From NCBI RefSeq assembly GCF_028993635.1, contig NZ_CP118631.1:1426001-1490000 (forward strand): DNA of 64,000 nucleotides, given 5' to 3'. The notes beneath the pieces were generated by a model. That model did not search any database, had not been told where the DNA came from, and saw only the letters and a list, made by a program, of their open reading frames with translations. The DNA comes from Mucilaginibacter sp. SJ (GTDB lineage Bacteria; Bacteroidota; Bacteroidia; Sphingobacteriales; Sphingobacteriaceae). The position numbers were made by a program, and so were the translations under genes. Each line of letters starts with the position of its first letter. The first letter of the stretch is position 1. Below, in pieces: positions 35,525-44,762 of this stretch.

Positions 35525-35884
35525 TTAATAATATCAATTGATTTAATAGCGCGGCAAATATCATGATTTTTATAACTTATTTAAAAAAAACACCTGTACG
35601 TGACAAAATTTAACATTAATTAACTTTTTAAAGTACTGGGATTAAAGAAATTTTGTTAACCAATCTCCACGAACAGGCATATTTCAATCTATTTATTTAA
35701 TAACTATAAACCTGCTTTATTGAATTATTAATTCAATGATTATGAGCGGTTAACTAAGTATCAATACCCAAATCAATTTGGCTAATTTTAATATATCAGA
35801 AACAACCTGCCGGGCATTTATGTATATATCCTTATTTACCAATGAAATTTTTAACTTAGAACAATTAATACTTATTTTGTTATA
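35525..35884. other. AT-rich intergenic region between divergent genes
   Basis: These 360 bases separate the divergent GT117 and barrel genes and should hold both promoters. I see a small palindrome TTGAATTATTAATTCAA (about 35719-35735) and a TATTTTG near 35873, just before the barrel start, but no full consensus promoter. No ORF or RNA gene is evident. Confidence 0.4.
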
Positions 35885-37504
35885 ATGCAAAACATCTACT
35901 CCTTAAGTTTTCGAACAACATTTATAATAGCGCTAATTGTATTCACATCACAGTTAAGCAAGGCACAATCAGTTTATTTACCTAATTCATACCAGTTATA
36001 TCAGAAGTTTAATTCGGATATTTATTCTGTAAAAAACTCGGTCCATACTTCATTGCGTCCTTTTTTAATTGACAGCACTATTTTGCACACCTATGATTCG
36101 GTAATGAATGTAGGGGTTAAAGATCGTAAAACCTGGGGCGGGCGGAAATTATTTAACGAGCACTTATTTGATGTAAAAACTAAAGAATATACTTTTTATG
36201 CCGATTATATTACGGATCTGCAAATAGGCAGGGATTTTAACGGTAGCCGTTCAACAAACCTAAATACCCGCGGATATCAGATAGGTGGTACTGTTGGCAA
36301 TAAGTTTTCGTTTTACACCAGCGGCTTTGAAAACTCGGCGAAGTTTGTTTCCTATTACAACGATTATATTACTGCAGGCGGTTTTGTACCGGGACAGGCC
36401 TATGCCAGGAAATATACAGGGCAGGCACGAAATTCACAGGATTGGTCGTATGTAACTGCAATCCTTTCTTATTCGGTAACGAAAAAACTAAATATTACAT
36501 TAGGTGAGGATAAAATGTTTATAGGTGATGGTTACCGTTCTGTGTTATTGTCTGATTTTGCTGCTAATATGCCTTTATTAAAGCTTACCGCCGATCTTGG
36601 CCCGGTACGTTACATGGTTGCCTGGGCCTATATTGAAGATATTAAACAGCCAAAATTTGACAATTTTGGAAGCAACCGTCGCAAATGGGCTTTGTTCCAT
36701 TACATTGACTGGAGTATAAACAAACGCGCCTCGTTTGGCATGTTTAACGCTTTGATTACACCTGAAGCTGATAACCAGGGCAACCGGGCAGGCTTTGACG
36801 CCAATTTTGTAAACCCCATTCTGTTTGCAAGTTCGCTGGGCCCGGGCGGTTATCAAAAAGACAACGTATTCTTAGGTTTTAATGCCAAATACAAGATCTT
36901 TGATAAAGCTGCGCTGTACGGACAAATCATGTTCGACAGGTTCAAAGGCAGCGATTTCTTTTCGGGCAACAGTACCGATAACACCAACGGCTGGCAATTG
37001 GGGATCCGTGGCGCAGATATTTTTAAAGTTAAAAGGTTAAACTATTTATTTGAATATAACACCGTTAAACCCTACACTTACAGCAACCAGCAGTCAATAA
37101 GCAGTTATTCGTTTTATGGCGATCCTCTGGCCCATCCTTACGGAGCAAACTTCAGGGAGCTTTTGGGCATTCTGAATTATTCGGTTGGCCGTTTTGATTT
37201 CCAGGGACAACTTAACTATGCCAAATATGGTCTTGATGCCACAAAGGCTGAAAATAATGGCAAAATAATTACCAAGCCTTTTATACCATCGGTAAACACA
37301 ACTACCAACGTGGGCCAGGGCTTAAGCACACAACTTTATTATGGTGAAGGTACAGTGGCCTATATCCTGAACCCAAAATACAATTTGCGCCTGGAGCTTG
37401 GCGCATTATACCGCCAGGAAAAAAATGATCAGAAAAACTCAAAAAACACCATGATAACCTTCGGAATAAGAAGTTCGTTCAGAAATTTATATCACGATTT
37501 TTAA
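35885..37504 (+). CDS. Outer-membrane beta-barrel protein, RemB/Wzi-like
   Basis: A 539-residue protein with a signal peptide ending ...SQLSKAQ. The mature protein is rich in alternating aromatic and polar strands: TWGGRKLFNEHLFDVKTKEY, IQMFDRFKGSDFF-type segments and LRLELGALYRQEKNDQK, and it ends in aromatic HDF. This looks like an outer-membrane barrel of the capsule-assembly Wzi type or of RemB, a gliding-motility-associated protein of Flavobacterium. I cannot separate these two. It stands alone, followed by a strong hairpin at 37515-37547. Confidence 0.7.
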   Translation: MQNIYSLSFRTTFIIALIVFTSQLSKAQSVYLPNSYQLYQKFNSDIYSVKNSVHTSLRPFLIDSTILHTYDSVMNVGVKDRKTWGGRKLFNEHLFDVKTKEYTFYADYITDLQIGRDFNGSRSTNLNTRGYQIGGTVGNKFSFYTSGFENSAKFVSYYNDYITAGGFVPGQAYARKYTGQARNSQDWSYVTAILSYSVTKKLNITLGEDKMFIGDGYRSVLLSDFAANMPLLKLTADLGPVRYMVAWAYIEDIKQPKFDNFGSNRRKWALFHYIDWSINKRASFGMFNALITPEADNQGNRAGFDANFVNPILFASSLGPGGYQKDNVFLGFNAKYKIFDKAALYGQIMFDRFKGSDFFSGNSTDNTNGWQLGIRGADIFKVKRLNYLFEYNTVKPYTYSNQQSISSYSFYGDPLAHPYGANFRELLGILNYSVGRFDFQGQLNYAKYGLDATKAENNGKIITKPFIPSVNTTTNVGQGLSTQLYYGEGTVAYILNPKYNLRLELGALYRQEKNDQKNSKNTMITFGIRSSFRNLYHDF

Positions 37505-37514
37505 TTACCGGCCG

Positions 37515-37547
37515 AGACTTACGAAGTTTTTCAAACTTCGTAAGTCT
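37515..37547. repeat. Perfect 15-bp hairpin, copy 1 of a two-copy family
   Basis: AGACTTACGAAGTTT and AAACTTCGTAAGTCT are exact reverse complements around a 3-base loop, 10 bases after the barrel gene stop. Nearly the same hairpin occurs at 44704-44736. It could terminate the upstream gene although there is no T-run. Confidence 0.85.
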
Positions 37548-37566
37548 GTAATTTGGAGAGCCTTCC

Positions 37567-37710
37567 CTACCCTTTCTTCTTTCTTAGGCCCACACACAAG
37601 CCAACGGCAACACCAGTTGCTATACCTACACCAACGCTGTGTAAAGCTAAGCCGATAACAATACCGACGATCAGCCCGCCTGTAAAATAATTAGGATCTA
37701 TCCTGTTCAT
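37567..37710 (-). CDS. Small glycine-rich membrane protein
   Basis: A 47-codon ORF starting MNRIDPNYFTGG, followed by a hydrophobic glycine-zipper stretch (GLIVGIVIGLALHSVGVGIA and TGVAVGLCVGL) and a basic end RKKKG. The ATG is at 37710 and the TAG at 37567-37569. The pattern, one or two short helices with regular Gly spacing and a positive tail, is coherent and argues for a real small inner-membrane protein. Function unknown. It is convergent with the barrel gene and divergent from the AlkZ-like gene. Confidence 0.55.
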   Translation of the reverse strand: MNRIDPNYFTGGLIVGIVIGLALHSVGVGIATGVAVGLCVGLRKKKG

Positions 37711-37812
37711 CCGTTCATCAAAATAAGCCTTTCAAATTAAATCATTTTTCCTGCTGACAAACAGTTGTCATTAGTATATATTTATTTTGAATAGTACCAA
37801 AAGCAGATAAAC

Positions 37813-38868
37813 ATGACCATACGTGATATAGCTAATCTCCGGGTTTATAACCAACACCTTAACCACAATAAGTTTAAAAACCCTGAAGAGGTAGTGGGAT
37901 ATATGTGCGCCATGCAGGCACAGGAATATGCTAACGCCAAATGGGCAATCGGGTTACGTATGTCATCTCCATCGGATAAGGCCGTGGAAAAAGCGATGAC
38001 CACCGGTGCTATTTTACGAACTCATGTATTACGACCAACGTGGCATTTTGTTTTGCCGCAGGATATCCGCTGGATGCTTAGCCTTACCGCTCCAAGGATC
38101 AACGCGGGCAATGCGGCTATGTATAAAAAACAAGAGGTAACCGATGCAATTTTCAACAAAAGCTTTGATGTATTTATAAAAACCATGCAGGGCGGCAAAC
38201 AATTAACCCGTGCCGAAATTGTTACAGCCTTGCATGAGGCAGATATAGCTACAGACGATCTCAGGCTTACGATACTGTTAATGAAAGCCGAACTGGAGCA
38301 ATTAATTTGCAGTGGCGCAAGACAGGGTAAACAATTTACTTACGCACTGCTTGATGAACGTGCACCAATGACACCGGCCATAGATCGTGACGAGGCGGTG
38401 GCCCGCCTGGTTTTGCGGTATTTTATAAGCCATGGCCCCGCTACAATAAATGATTTTGTACATTGGAGCGGCCTTACTGCTGCCGATGCTAAAACCGGGA
38501 TCGAAATAAATAAAGGCCGGCTAAGTAATATTCTCATTGAAGGGATAAACCATTGGATGGATACTGATATCGATTTCAGTACAGCAAAACAAATAGGAGC
38601 TTACCTTCTGCCTGTTTACGATGAGTTAATTATAGCTTATAAAAATCGTGATGCCATGGTACCGGCCAGGTTTCGGGATAAAATGGGGGCTATCACCTTT
38701 TTTCCAACCATAATGGTCAATAACCTGGTGATTGGCAACTGGAGCCGGAATATGGGCAAAAAGAATATTGATATCGAGCTCAAACCATTTAACAAACTCA
38801 ATAAGGCTCAAAACCAGTCTATTGAAAGCGCCATACAACGTTTTAAAAAGTTTAATGGCCTCGGATAA
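37813..38868 (+). CDS. Winged-helix AlkZ/YcaQ-like DNA glycosylase
   Basis: A 351-residue protein of the HTH_42 family. The hallmark QxQ catalytic motif is present as MQAQEY, with Gln35 and Gln37. THVLRPTWHFVLPQDIRWML near residue 75 is the conserved region of the first winged helix, and LPVYDELIIAYKNRD near residue 270 is typical of the C-terminal part. AlkZ and YcaQ remove alkylated bases and unhook interstrand crosslinks. The substrate here is unknown. It lies 45 bases before an Fpg/Nei-like glycosylase on the same strand, so the two probably form a base-excision repair operon. Confidence 0.87.
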   Translation: MTIRDIANLRVYNQHLNHNKFKNPEEVVGYMCAMQAQEYANAKWAIGLRMSSPSDKAVEKAMTTGAILRTHVLRPTWHFVLPQDIRWMLSLTAPRINAGNAAMYKKQEVTDAIFNKSFDVFIKTMQGGKQLTRAEIVTALHEADIATDDLRLTILLMKAELEQLICSGARQGKQFTYALLDERAPMTPAIDRDEAVARLVLRYFISHGPATINDFVHWSGLTAADAKTGIEINKGRLSNILIEGINHWMDTDIDFSTAKQIGAYLLPVYDELIIAYKNRDAMVPARFRDKMGAITFFPTIMVNNLVIGNWSRNMGKKNIDIELKPFNKLNKAQNQSIESAIQRFKKFNGLG

Positions 38869-38913
38869 CAAACATTAACAACAACAACAAGTTACTTATA
38901 AAAAAAAGATTTT

Positions 38914-39684
38914 ATGCCCGAACTACCCGATCTGCAGGCTTTTAGCCATAACCTGCAAAAAATACTTGCAGGTAAAACCGTTAAAAAAATCGAAGTACCT
39001 AACGCTAAAAAACTAAATGTTAGCGTACACGAATTAAACGAGGTATTAAGCGGGCAAAAGCTCGAAAAAGTATATCGCGAAGGGAAGGAACTGCATATTA
39101 AATTTAGCAAGGGCGATGTACTGGGTCTGCACCTGATGCTGCATGGTAAACTGTTTTTGTTCGATACCAAAAACGAAAACAAGTACAGCATCATCGAGCT
39201 GCACTTTGATGATGGCAGCGGATTAGTACTAACCGATTTCCAGGGGATAGCGATGCCTACCCTCAACCCCGAAAAAAAGGACGTACCCGATGCGCTTGAT
39301 GCCAATGCCGAGTATTTGAAAAAGCGCCTGGCAAAAACAAAAACCAATATTAAAACTGTTTTGCTTGATCAAAAGATCATGAGAGGCGTCGGCAACGCCT
39401 ATGCCGATGAAATTTTGTGGCATGCCCGCATTTCACCGTTCTCCATAAGCAGTAAAATACCGGAAGCCAAACTGAAAAACCTGGCTCAGTCAATAAAAAC
39501 AGTACTGGAAAATGCTGAAAAAAGCATTTTGAAATCAAACCCCGACATCATTAACGGTGAAGTTCGTGATTTCATGGATATTCACAATTCAAAGAAAAAA
39601 CACAGCCCGACAGGCGCCGCGATCATAGTTAACGAAGCATCACGGAAAACATATTATACTAATGAGCAGGAATTGTTTGAGTAA
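38914..39684 (+). CDS. Fpg/Nei-family DNA glycosylase without the zinc-finger cysteines
   Basis: A 256-residue protein starting MPELPDLQAF: after Met removal the N-terminal Pro and Glu are the catalytic nucleophile and acid. LHLMLHGKLFLFD carries the conserved Lys, and RGVGNAYADEILWHARISP is the helix-two-turn-helix DNA-binding motif. The C-terminal finger reads SPTGAAIIVNEASRKTYYTN, with none of the four Cys of Fpg, so this is a zincless-finger form; the Arg in SRKTYY could still insert into DNA. It should remove oxidised bases with AP-lyase activity. It follows the AlkZ-like gene. Confidence 0.88.
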   Translation: MPELPDLQAFSHNLQKILAGKTVKKIEVPNAKKLNVSVHELNEVLSGQKLEKVYREGKELHIKFSKGDVLGLHLMLHGKLFLFDTKNENKYSIIELHFDDGSGLVLTDFQGIAMPTLNPEKKDVPDALDANAEYLKKRLAKTKTNIKTVLLDQKIMRGVGNAYADEILWHARISPFSISSKIPEAKLKNLAQSIKTVLENAEKSILKSNPDIINGEVRDFMDIHNSKKKHSPTGAAIIVNEASRKTYYTNEQELFE

Positions 39685-39789
39685 GCCTCGTCGGGTTTAA
39701 AGAAGACTATTTAGCGTATTTTGCTATGCTCGTTTGCAATGAGCGCAGTTGTTAAAAGTCTCTCCTTTAGGGCAGATTTAGAGCGGCAT

Positions 39790-40371
39790 CTACTTCAACT
39801 TTTTCACCAGTACATTAAAATCAACACCAACAATCGGAATCTTCTTCCAAGGTTGGGTTTCACTGTCCTTATGGAAGGTACCACCGTTAAATAAGCCGCA
39901 TGCAAATCCAACGTTGGAATTGGTTTTAGTTGTCAAAAATTCAATAGAAACCACAATGTCACCGGCCACTTTAACATTGTATGGCGATAAGTCGACAGTG
40001 GTTAATTGATGATTTTCCACATTGTCGTATTTTTTAATGTAGCCTTTTATTTCGTCTTTAACCAAATTAGCTTCATTTGGAAACTTCCCGGCCATTTGGT
40101 AAACATTTACTTTAAAAGGGATGCTATCGCTTGATCGGTTTTGAGTATGAAAGTTGAGCGTAAGTAATTGTACCTGCTTTTTACCAGCATTCATTTCAAT
40201 ACCAACCTGCGCACCTTTAACAGCATCAAAGGTATTGTTGGATGAGCCGCTCCGGGGTTTGTTGCCTATCGTTTTGGTTTTATCCTGGGCGGATACGCTA
40301 ACGGCAACAAAGCATAAAAAACATAAGGCAAAGAGTTTTACAAAATTTCGGGAGAATATCGATTTGAACAT
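39790..40371 (-). CDS. Hypothetical secreted protein
   Basis: A 193-residue protein with signal peptide ...FALCFLCFVAVSVSAQ. The mature part is predicted beta-rich (QVGIEMNAGKKQVQLLTLNF, IPFKVNVYQMAGKFP, LSPYNVKVAGDIVVSIEFL), resembling a single jelly-roll or carbohydrate-binding-like fold. I do not recognise a named family. It is convergent with the glycosylase pair and upstream, in the same direction, of nothing obvious. Probably periplasmic or outer-membrane associated. Confidence 0.65.
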   Translation of the reverse strand: MFKSIFSRNFVKLFALCFLCFVAVSVSAQDKTKTIGNKPRSGSSNNTFDAVKGAQVGIEMNAGKKQVQLLTLNFHTQNRSSDSIPFKVNVYQMAGKFPNEANLVKDEIKGYIKKYDNVENHQLTTVDLSPYNVKVAGDIVVSIEFLTTKTNSNVGFACGLFNGGTFHKDSETQPWKKIPIVGVDFNVLVKKLK

Positions 40372-40500
40372 AACAATAAGCTTTAGACGGGTTTATAAGG
40401 TAGACGATGGTGATAAACAAATGGTTGCAACCTCAATCTGAAAATTTTTCATCGCGGATCCCTGTAGAGATTCATCACACGCCTCTGTAATCAGGCAACG

Positions 40501-42042
40501 TCATTCCTTCTTAACAGCACTGTTCCTGATAAAAACAACCGACATTAGGGCGCCCAAAAAACCCAGGCCGGCGCAGATCCGCATAATATTGCCATAGGCC
40601 GAAATAAATCCGTTGTGATACGCAATCTCGACCGCCTTTTTATTGGATCCGTCGATACCGGCGGGCACTTTAGCATTACCTAAGTTGGCCGATTGTTCCA
40701 TAACCGTCTTTTTATCTTTTTCATTAAGGGATAACTTTTTCAACTCCCCCTGCATCGCTCCCGAAAAAAACAAAACCGCGAGGGCACCAAAAATGGCATT
40801 GGCAAAAACATTGGAAATGCGGGTCATAGCATTGTTAATACCCGATGCTGTGCCCGAAAAATGATCACTTACCGATCCCATTACCGTTGCCGTAAGCGGC
40901 GCTACCGTTAACGACATGCCGAAGCCAAAAACAAGCACGCCGGGGAAGAAGCTTGTCCAATAATCGGAAGGGCCTGCAGTTTGTTTGATGAACGACAACA
41001 TTAGTAACCCCGCTCCCGCCAAAGCCGGACCGATAATGAGCAATAAGCGCGGGCCTTTTTTATCGGCAATAGCTCCTGCGTAACGCGCGATTGAGATCAT
41101 GAGCACAGTAAAAGGTAAAAATGTTAACCCAGATTGCAGCTGGCTATACCCCTGCACCTGCACCATGTTTAGTGACATGAACAGCATACCGCCACCCAAA
41201 CCCGCATACAGAAAAAATGTAAGCAGGTTTATCCCGCTAAAGGTTTTATTGCTAAACAGGTTTAGCGGCATCATGGGATGTTTGCTTGTACCTTCTATGC
41301 AAATAAAAACAATGAGCAATAATAAGCCCAGAGCTAATGATCCGTAAACCTGCCAGCTATTAAAACCTACCGCCGGCATCCGCAGAAAACCAAATGTTAG
41401 CAAAGCAAGCCCTGATGCAATAGAAACAGCTCCGGGAAAATCAATGGTTTGGTCGGTACTATCATCCTTGCTTTCGGCAACCTTGCGCCACAGGATGAGT
41501 AAAGCTACTACCCCTATGGGTATATTAATAAAGAATATGTACCGCCATAAACCGGCGTCGGCTAAGGCGCCACCCAATACCGGGCCGCCCATTGTAACTA
41601 CCGTGGTAATGGCCGACCATGTTCCGATAGCCTTGCCCCTTTCTTTTGCATCGATGGATGATGAAATAAGCGAAAGGCTCCCCGGAATCATTAGTGCACC
41701 TCCAATACCCTGTATGATCCGAAAAACAATGAGATAAAAAACACCTGGTGAGAGCCCGCAAAGGGCTGATCCGGTTATAAAAATAAAAATCCCAATCATG
41801 AAGACCTTCTTCCGCCCAAGTTTATCGCCAAGCGAGCCGCCTATTAAAATAAGCGAGGCAAGCATCAACAGGTAGGCGTTCAGGATCCAAAAGAGATCAG
41901 CTCCCTTGGCATCAAGGCTTTGTTGTAGTGCCGGCAGCACCACATTAAGTGCTGTACCATCAATAAATGCCATGGCCGAAGCCAGTATAGCCGAAACCAT
42001 GATCCATTTGCCTGCCGGGCTGCCCAATGAAACTGTAGCCAT
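40501..42042 (-). CDS. MFS drug exporter, DHA2 family (14 membrane helices)
   Basis: A 513-residue inner-membrane H+ antiporter of the EmrB/QacA type. It shows FIDGTALNVVLPALQQSL in helix 1, motif A GGSLGDKLGRKKVF, motif B RIIQGIGGALMIPG and motif C GPVLGGALADAG, and its length fits 14 helices. Members export drugs, dyes or lipophilic ions. There is no adjacent MFP/HlyD or TolC gene, so it likely works alone across the inner membrane. No regulator is adjacent. Confidence 0.92.
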   Translation of the reverse strand: MATVSLGSPAGKWIMVSAILASAMAFIDGTALNVVLPALQQSLDAKGADLFWILNAYLLMLASLILIGGSLGDKLGRKKVFMIGIFIFITGSALCGLSPGVFYLIVFRIIQGIGGALMIPGSLSLISSSIDAKERGKAIGTWSAITTVVTMGGPVLGGALADAGLWRYIFFINIPIGVVALLILWRKVAESKDDSTDQTIDFPGAVSIASGLALLTFGFLRMPAVGFNSWQVYGSLALGLLLLIVFICIEGTSKHPMMPLNLFSNKTFSGINLLTFFLYAGLGGGMLFMSLNMVQVQGYSQLQSGLTFLPFTVLMISIARYAGAIADKKGPRLLLIIGPALAGAGLLMLSFIKQTAGPSDYWTSFFPGVLVFGFGMSLTVAPLTATVMGSVSDHFSGTASGINNAMTRISNVFANAIFGALAVLFFSGAMQGELKKLSLNEKDKKTVMEQSANLGNAKVPAGIDGSNKKAVEIAYHNGFISAYGNIMRICAGLGFLGALMSVVFIRNSAVKKE

Positions 42043-42145
42043 ATTTTATAAGGTTGTAATTGAAAGGTTTATTACAAAGTTGCAGTAAATGATCGGATTA
42101 AACGGAGCATAAAAAAACAATTTAAAGTGTTGCAAAAAAATATGA

Positions 42146-42874
42146 CTATCGCCTGAAAACACCGATATTTTCCGGGCAAAGCAGGATCAGCAAAAATATT
42201 GCAGCAAAATCAAGTGGTAAAACTTCCGACTCATTTACTGCCGAAAATAGCGTTATCAAAATAGTTAATATAATTATTGCGATAACGTGGTTGCGGTGCG
42301 GGATAGGGATTCCGATTCTATCAATAAAGCGTTTAGCCTTAAAATTACTCCGATATATAAACGGTAATATCAAAAAGTAAAAAGCACTTGCGGCTATCAA
42401 AATCCAATAGAGCACGATTTTGCCGGTGTCATTAATTTTAATTATTCCATTTGCATTTGCCCCCAATATTGCAGTGTTGGCTTTAAAAAGCGAATGGGCT
42501 GACAGATGAAAAAGATCAGGCAAACTGCTCATTTTTTCGGCGATAAAAAACAGGCTTGCTATCCCGGTTAAAATTAAAACCACACAAAACTGGATGCTGC
42601 GATAGCGCGAAAGCCTTACAATATATACTGTCGACACTATAAAAATTACAAGTAACAACAATACCGTGAAGTATCCTATAAAACCGCCATAGCGATTGTA
42701 TATCATCTCAAAATATCCTTCATCAATGAAGAAGAGTATGATAGCCCCTATAGTGAACACGATCATCAAACCGAATATCAACGTCTCAAACGTTGTTAAG
42801 CTGTTCTTTTTACGGGCAGTATTATAGGTATTGAGCACGGCGATAATTTTATGAATGATTGTTACAACTAACAA
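42146..42874 (-). CDS. Hypothetical seven-helix membrane protein
   Basis: A 242-residue hydrophobic protein with about seven membrane helices and short loops. The open frame begins at a TTG (42874); the next in-frame Met is at about residue 37 (MIVFTIGAII), so the start is uncertain. I do not recognise a family. It lies 103 bases upstream of the MFS gene on the same strand, so they might be co-transcribed, but nothing else supports a functional link. Confidence 0.55.
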   Translation of the reverse strand: MLVVTIIHKIIAVLNTYNTARKKNSLTTFETLIFGLMIVFTIGAIILFFIDEGYFEMIYNRYGGFIGYFTVLLLLVIFIVSTVYIVRLSRYRSIQFCVVLILTGIASLFFIAEKMSSLPDLFHLSAHSLFKANTAILGANANGIIKINDTGKIVLYWILIAASAFYFLILPFIYRSNFKAKRFIDRIGIPIPHRNHVIAIIILTILITLFSAVNESEVLPLDFAAIFLLILLCPENIGVFRR

Positions 42875-43018
42875 AAACTTGCCAAAACATGTTTTCGGTC
42901 CTTTTTAAAACGAAAACAAGCTCCAAATTATTTCCGTCACGCCAACGGCAACATTCGTCACATTTAATTCTGAAGGTCATATTGTTGCTGTACCATTGAA
43001 TCATAAATCAGCAACTAT

Positions 43019-44251
43019 ATGAAAAAGCTCATCCTGATACTTATTCATCTCACCATTGCATACCTGTTAAAGGCACAGCCACCGCAGCAACCTATAGTTT
43101 TGGGGAGGGTAGATACCATTTATTCCAACATCCTGAAAGAGAAACGACCACTTTGGGTTTATACGCCAGGATATGATACCAACTACTTTTCAAAACCGGA
43201 ATTTCCGGTTTTGTACGTTTTAGATGCCGATGATCATTTCATGTCGCTGGTTACTATGATCAAAGAACTTAGCGCAACTGCAGGCAACACGGTGTTGCCG
43301 CAAATGATTATAGTTGGTATTTTGAATACGCCCGGACACCGTACACGCGACCTTACGCCTACCAGCAGCACTATGGACGAGTCATCGGGCGGAGGGGAAA
43401 ACTTTGCCGCCTTTATGGAAAAAGAACTAATCCTATATATCGACAAAACATATCCAACTGCTCCCTATCGCACCATGATCGGTCATTCGTTGGGAGGATT
43501 AACGGTTATCAATTTATTATTAAAACATACACAGGTTTTTAATGCCTATGTGGCTATAGATCCCAGCATGTTTTATGATAACGATAATTTACTTAAACAG
43601 GTAACAGTTATCCTTAAGCAAAAGAATTTTGGCGGTAAAAAGCTTTTTCTCGGTTTTGCCAATACGATGAATGCAGGTATGGATACGGTGCAAGTAAAAA
43701 AGGACACGGCCGAAATATCGCACCATATCCGGTCTATCATGAAACTGGCTGATGATCTTTCTATCAATAAAGCAAACAATCTGCAATGGGCTAAAAAGTA
43801 TTATCCCGATGACGATCATAATTCTGTTTCATTCAACGCCGGGTATGACGCCTTACGGTTTATTTTCAAAAACAACCGCTTTCCGCGAAACCAGCCTTAT
43901 AACCAATATTTTGATAAACAGTATAATGCCGTGCAGCTAAGACAAATGATAGATACCCATTACAAAATGATGTCCGCTGAAATGGGTTACACCGTACGCC
44001 CTCCCGAGCCGGAGATGAATGGCATAGGCTACGCGTTTTTGCAACAAAAAAATTATGAAAAAGCGGCCATGTTTTTCCAGGTGAACATAGATAATTACCC
44101 GAAAAACTTCAACGTTTATGACAGTATGGGCGATTGCTTTTTAGCCCGTGGGGATAAAGCAAATGCCGAAAAGTATTTTAAGAAAGCTTTATCAATAAAG
44201 TATACCAAAGAGATCATGGATAAGCTGGATAAGGTGCAGGCAGAGCAGTAA
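43019..44251 (+). CDS. Secreted esterase (alpha/beta hydrolase) with C-terminal TPR
   Basis: A 410-residue protein with signal peptide ending LLKAQP. The hydrolase domain (about residues 25-285) has the nucleophile elbow GHSLGG with Ser157 and the late DDDHNSVSFNAGYDAL containing the likely catalytic His. This resembles the Fes/IroE-like putative esterase family. Residues ~340-405 form one or two TPR-like repeats (YAFLQQKNYEKAAMFFQVNI; GDCFLARGDKANAEKYFKKAL), a combination seen in Bacteroidetes. Substrate unknown; siderophore or carbohydrate esters are possible. It is convergent with the DUF779 gene. Confidence 0.85.
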   Translation: MKKLILILIHLTIAYLLKAQPPQQPIVLGRVDTIYSNILKEKRPLWVYTPGYDTNYFSKPEFPVLYVLDADDHFMSLVTMIKELSATAGNTVLPQMIIVGILNTPGHRTRDLTPTSSTMDESSGGGENFAAFMEKELILYIDKTYPTAPYRTMIGHSLGGLTVINLLLKHTQVFNAYVAIDPSMFYDNDNLLKQVTVILKQKNFGGKKLFLGFANTMNAGMDTVQVKKDTAEISHHIRSIMKLADDLSINKANNLQWAKKYYPDDDHNSVSFNAGYDALRFIFKNNRFPRNQPYNQYFDKQYNAVQLRQMIDTHYKMMSAEMGYTVRPPEPEMNGIGYAFLQQKNYEKAAMFFQVNIDNYPKNFNVYDSMGDCFLARGDKANAEKYFKKALSIKYTKEIMDKLDKVQAEQ

Positions 44252-44266
44252 GGGATTTGGAGGGGG

Positions 44267-44638
44267 CTAATCTATAAAACTCACCGGTTCTAAATCTTTC
44301 AACTCTTCTTCAGCAAACAACCTTGAATGGATCATAAACCTAAAACCCGTCGGTATTTCTATTGAAAAACTTGAACCACGACCTTTGGTAATATCAAGCT
44401 GGAGCTGGGTATGCTGCCAGTATTCAAACTGATCCTTACTCATCCAAAATTCGCAGTCATCCACCTCTCCTATTTTCACGTCGCTGCCGCCGAGTTTAAA
44501 CTCGCCTTTTTCAAAGCACATAGGCGATGAGCCATCGCAGCACCCACCGCTTTGATGGAACATCAGGTCGCCAAAGCGGGATTTGAGTTCGGCTATCAGC
44601 TTTGAAGCTTCGGGGGTTATGGTTACTCTTTTGATCAT
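44267..44638 (-). CDS. DUF779 protein, aldehyde dehydrogenase partner
   Basis: A 123-residue protein. I start at ATG 44638 (MIKRVTITPEASKLIAELK) because this gives the normal family length; the open frame extends 22 codons further upstream. The core HQSGGCCDGSSPMCFEKGEF has a Cys cluster that could bind metal, and WQHTQLQLDITKGRGSSFSIE is the conserved C-terminal part. DUF779 genes are very often next to AldB/ExaC-type aldehyde dehydrogenases, as here (124 bases). Function unknown. Confidence 0.88.
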   Translation of the reverse strand: MIKRVTITPEASKLIAELKSRFGDLMFHQSGGCCDGSSPMCFEKGEFKLGGSDVKIGEVDDCEFWMSKDQFEYWQHTQLQLDITKGRGSSFSIEIPTGFRFMIHSRLFAEEELKDLEPVSFID

Positions 44639-44703
44639 GTTTTCAAATTCGCGCGAAGGCGCTAAGCCGCAAAGGGAGGATAATAATCTATTCAAACACA
44701 TAA

Positions 44704-44736
44704 AGACTTACGAAGTTTCAGAAACTTCGCAAGTCT
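44704..44736. repeat. 15-bp hairpin, copy 2 of a two-copy family
   Basis: AGACTTACGAAGTTT pairs with AAACTTCGCAAGTCT (one G-T type difference) around CAG. It is the same element as 37515-37547, here lying between aldehyde dehydrogenase and DUF779 inside a likely operon. Confidence 0.85.
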
Positions 44737-44762
44737 GGGGAACGGGGGGATTAAAGCCGGGA

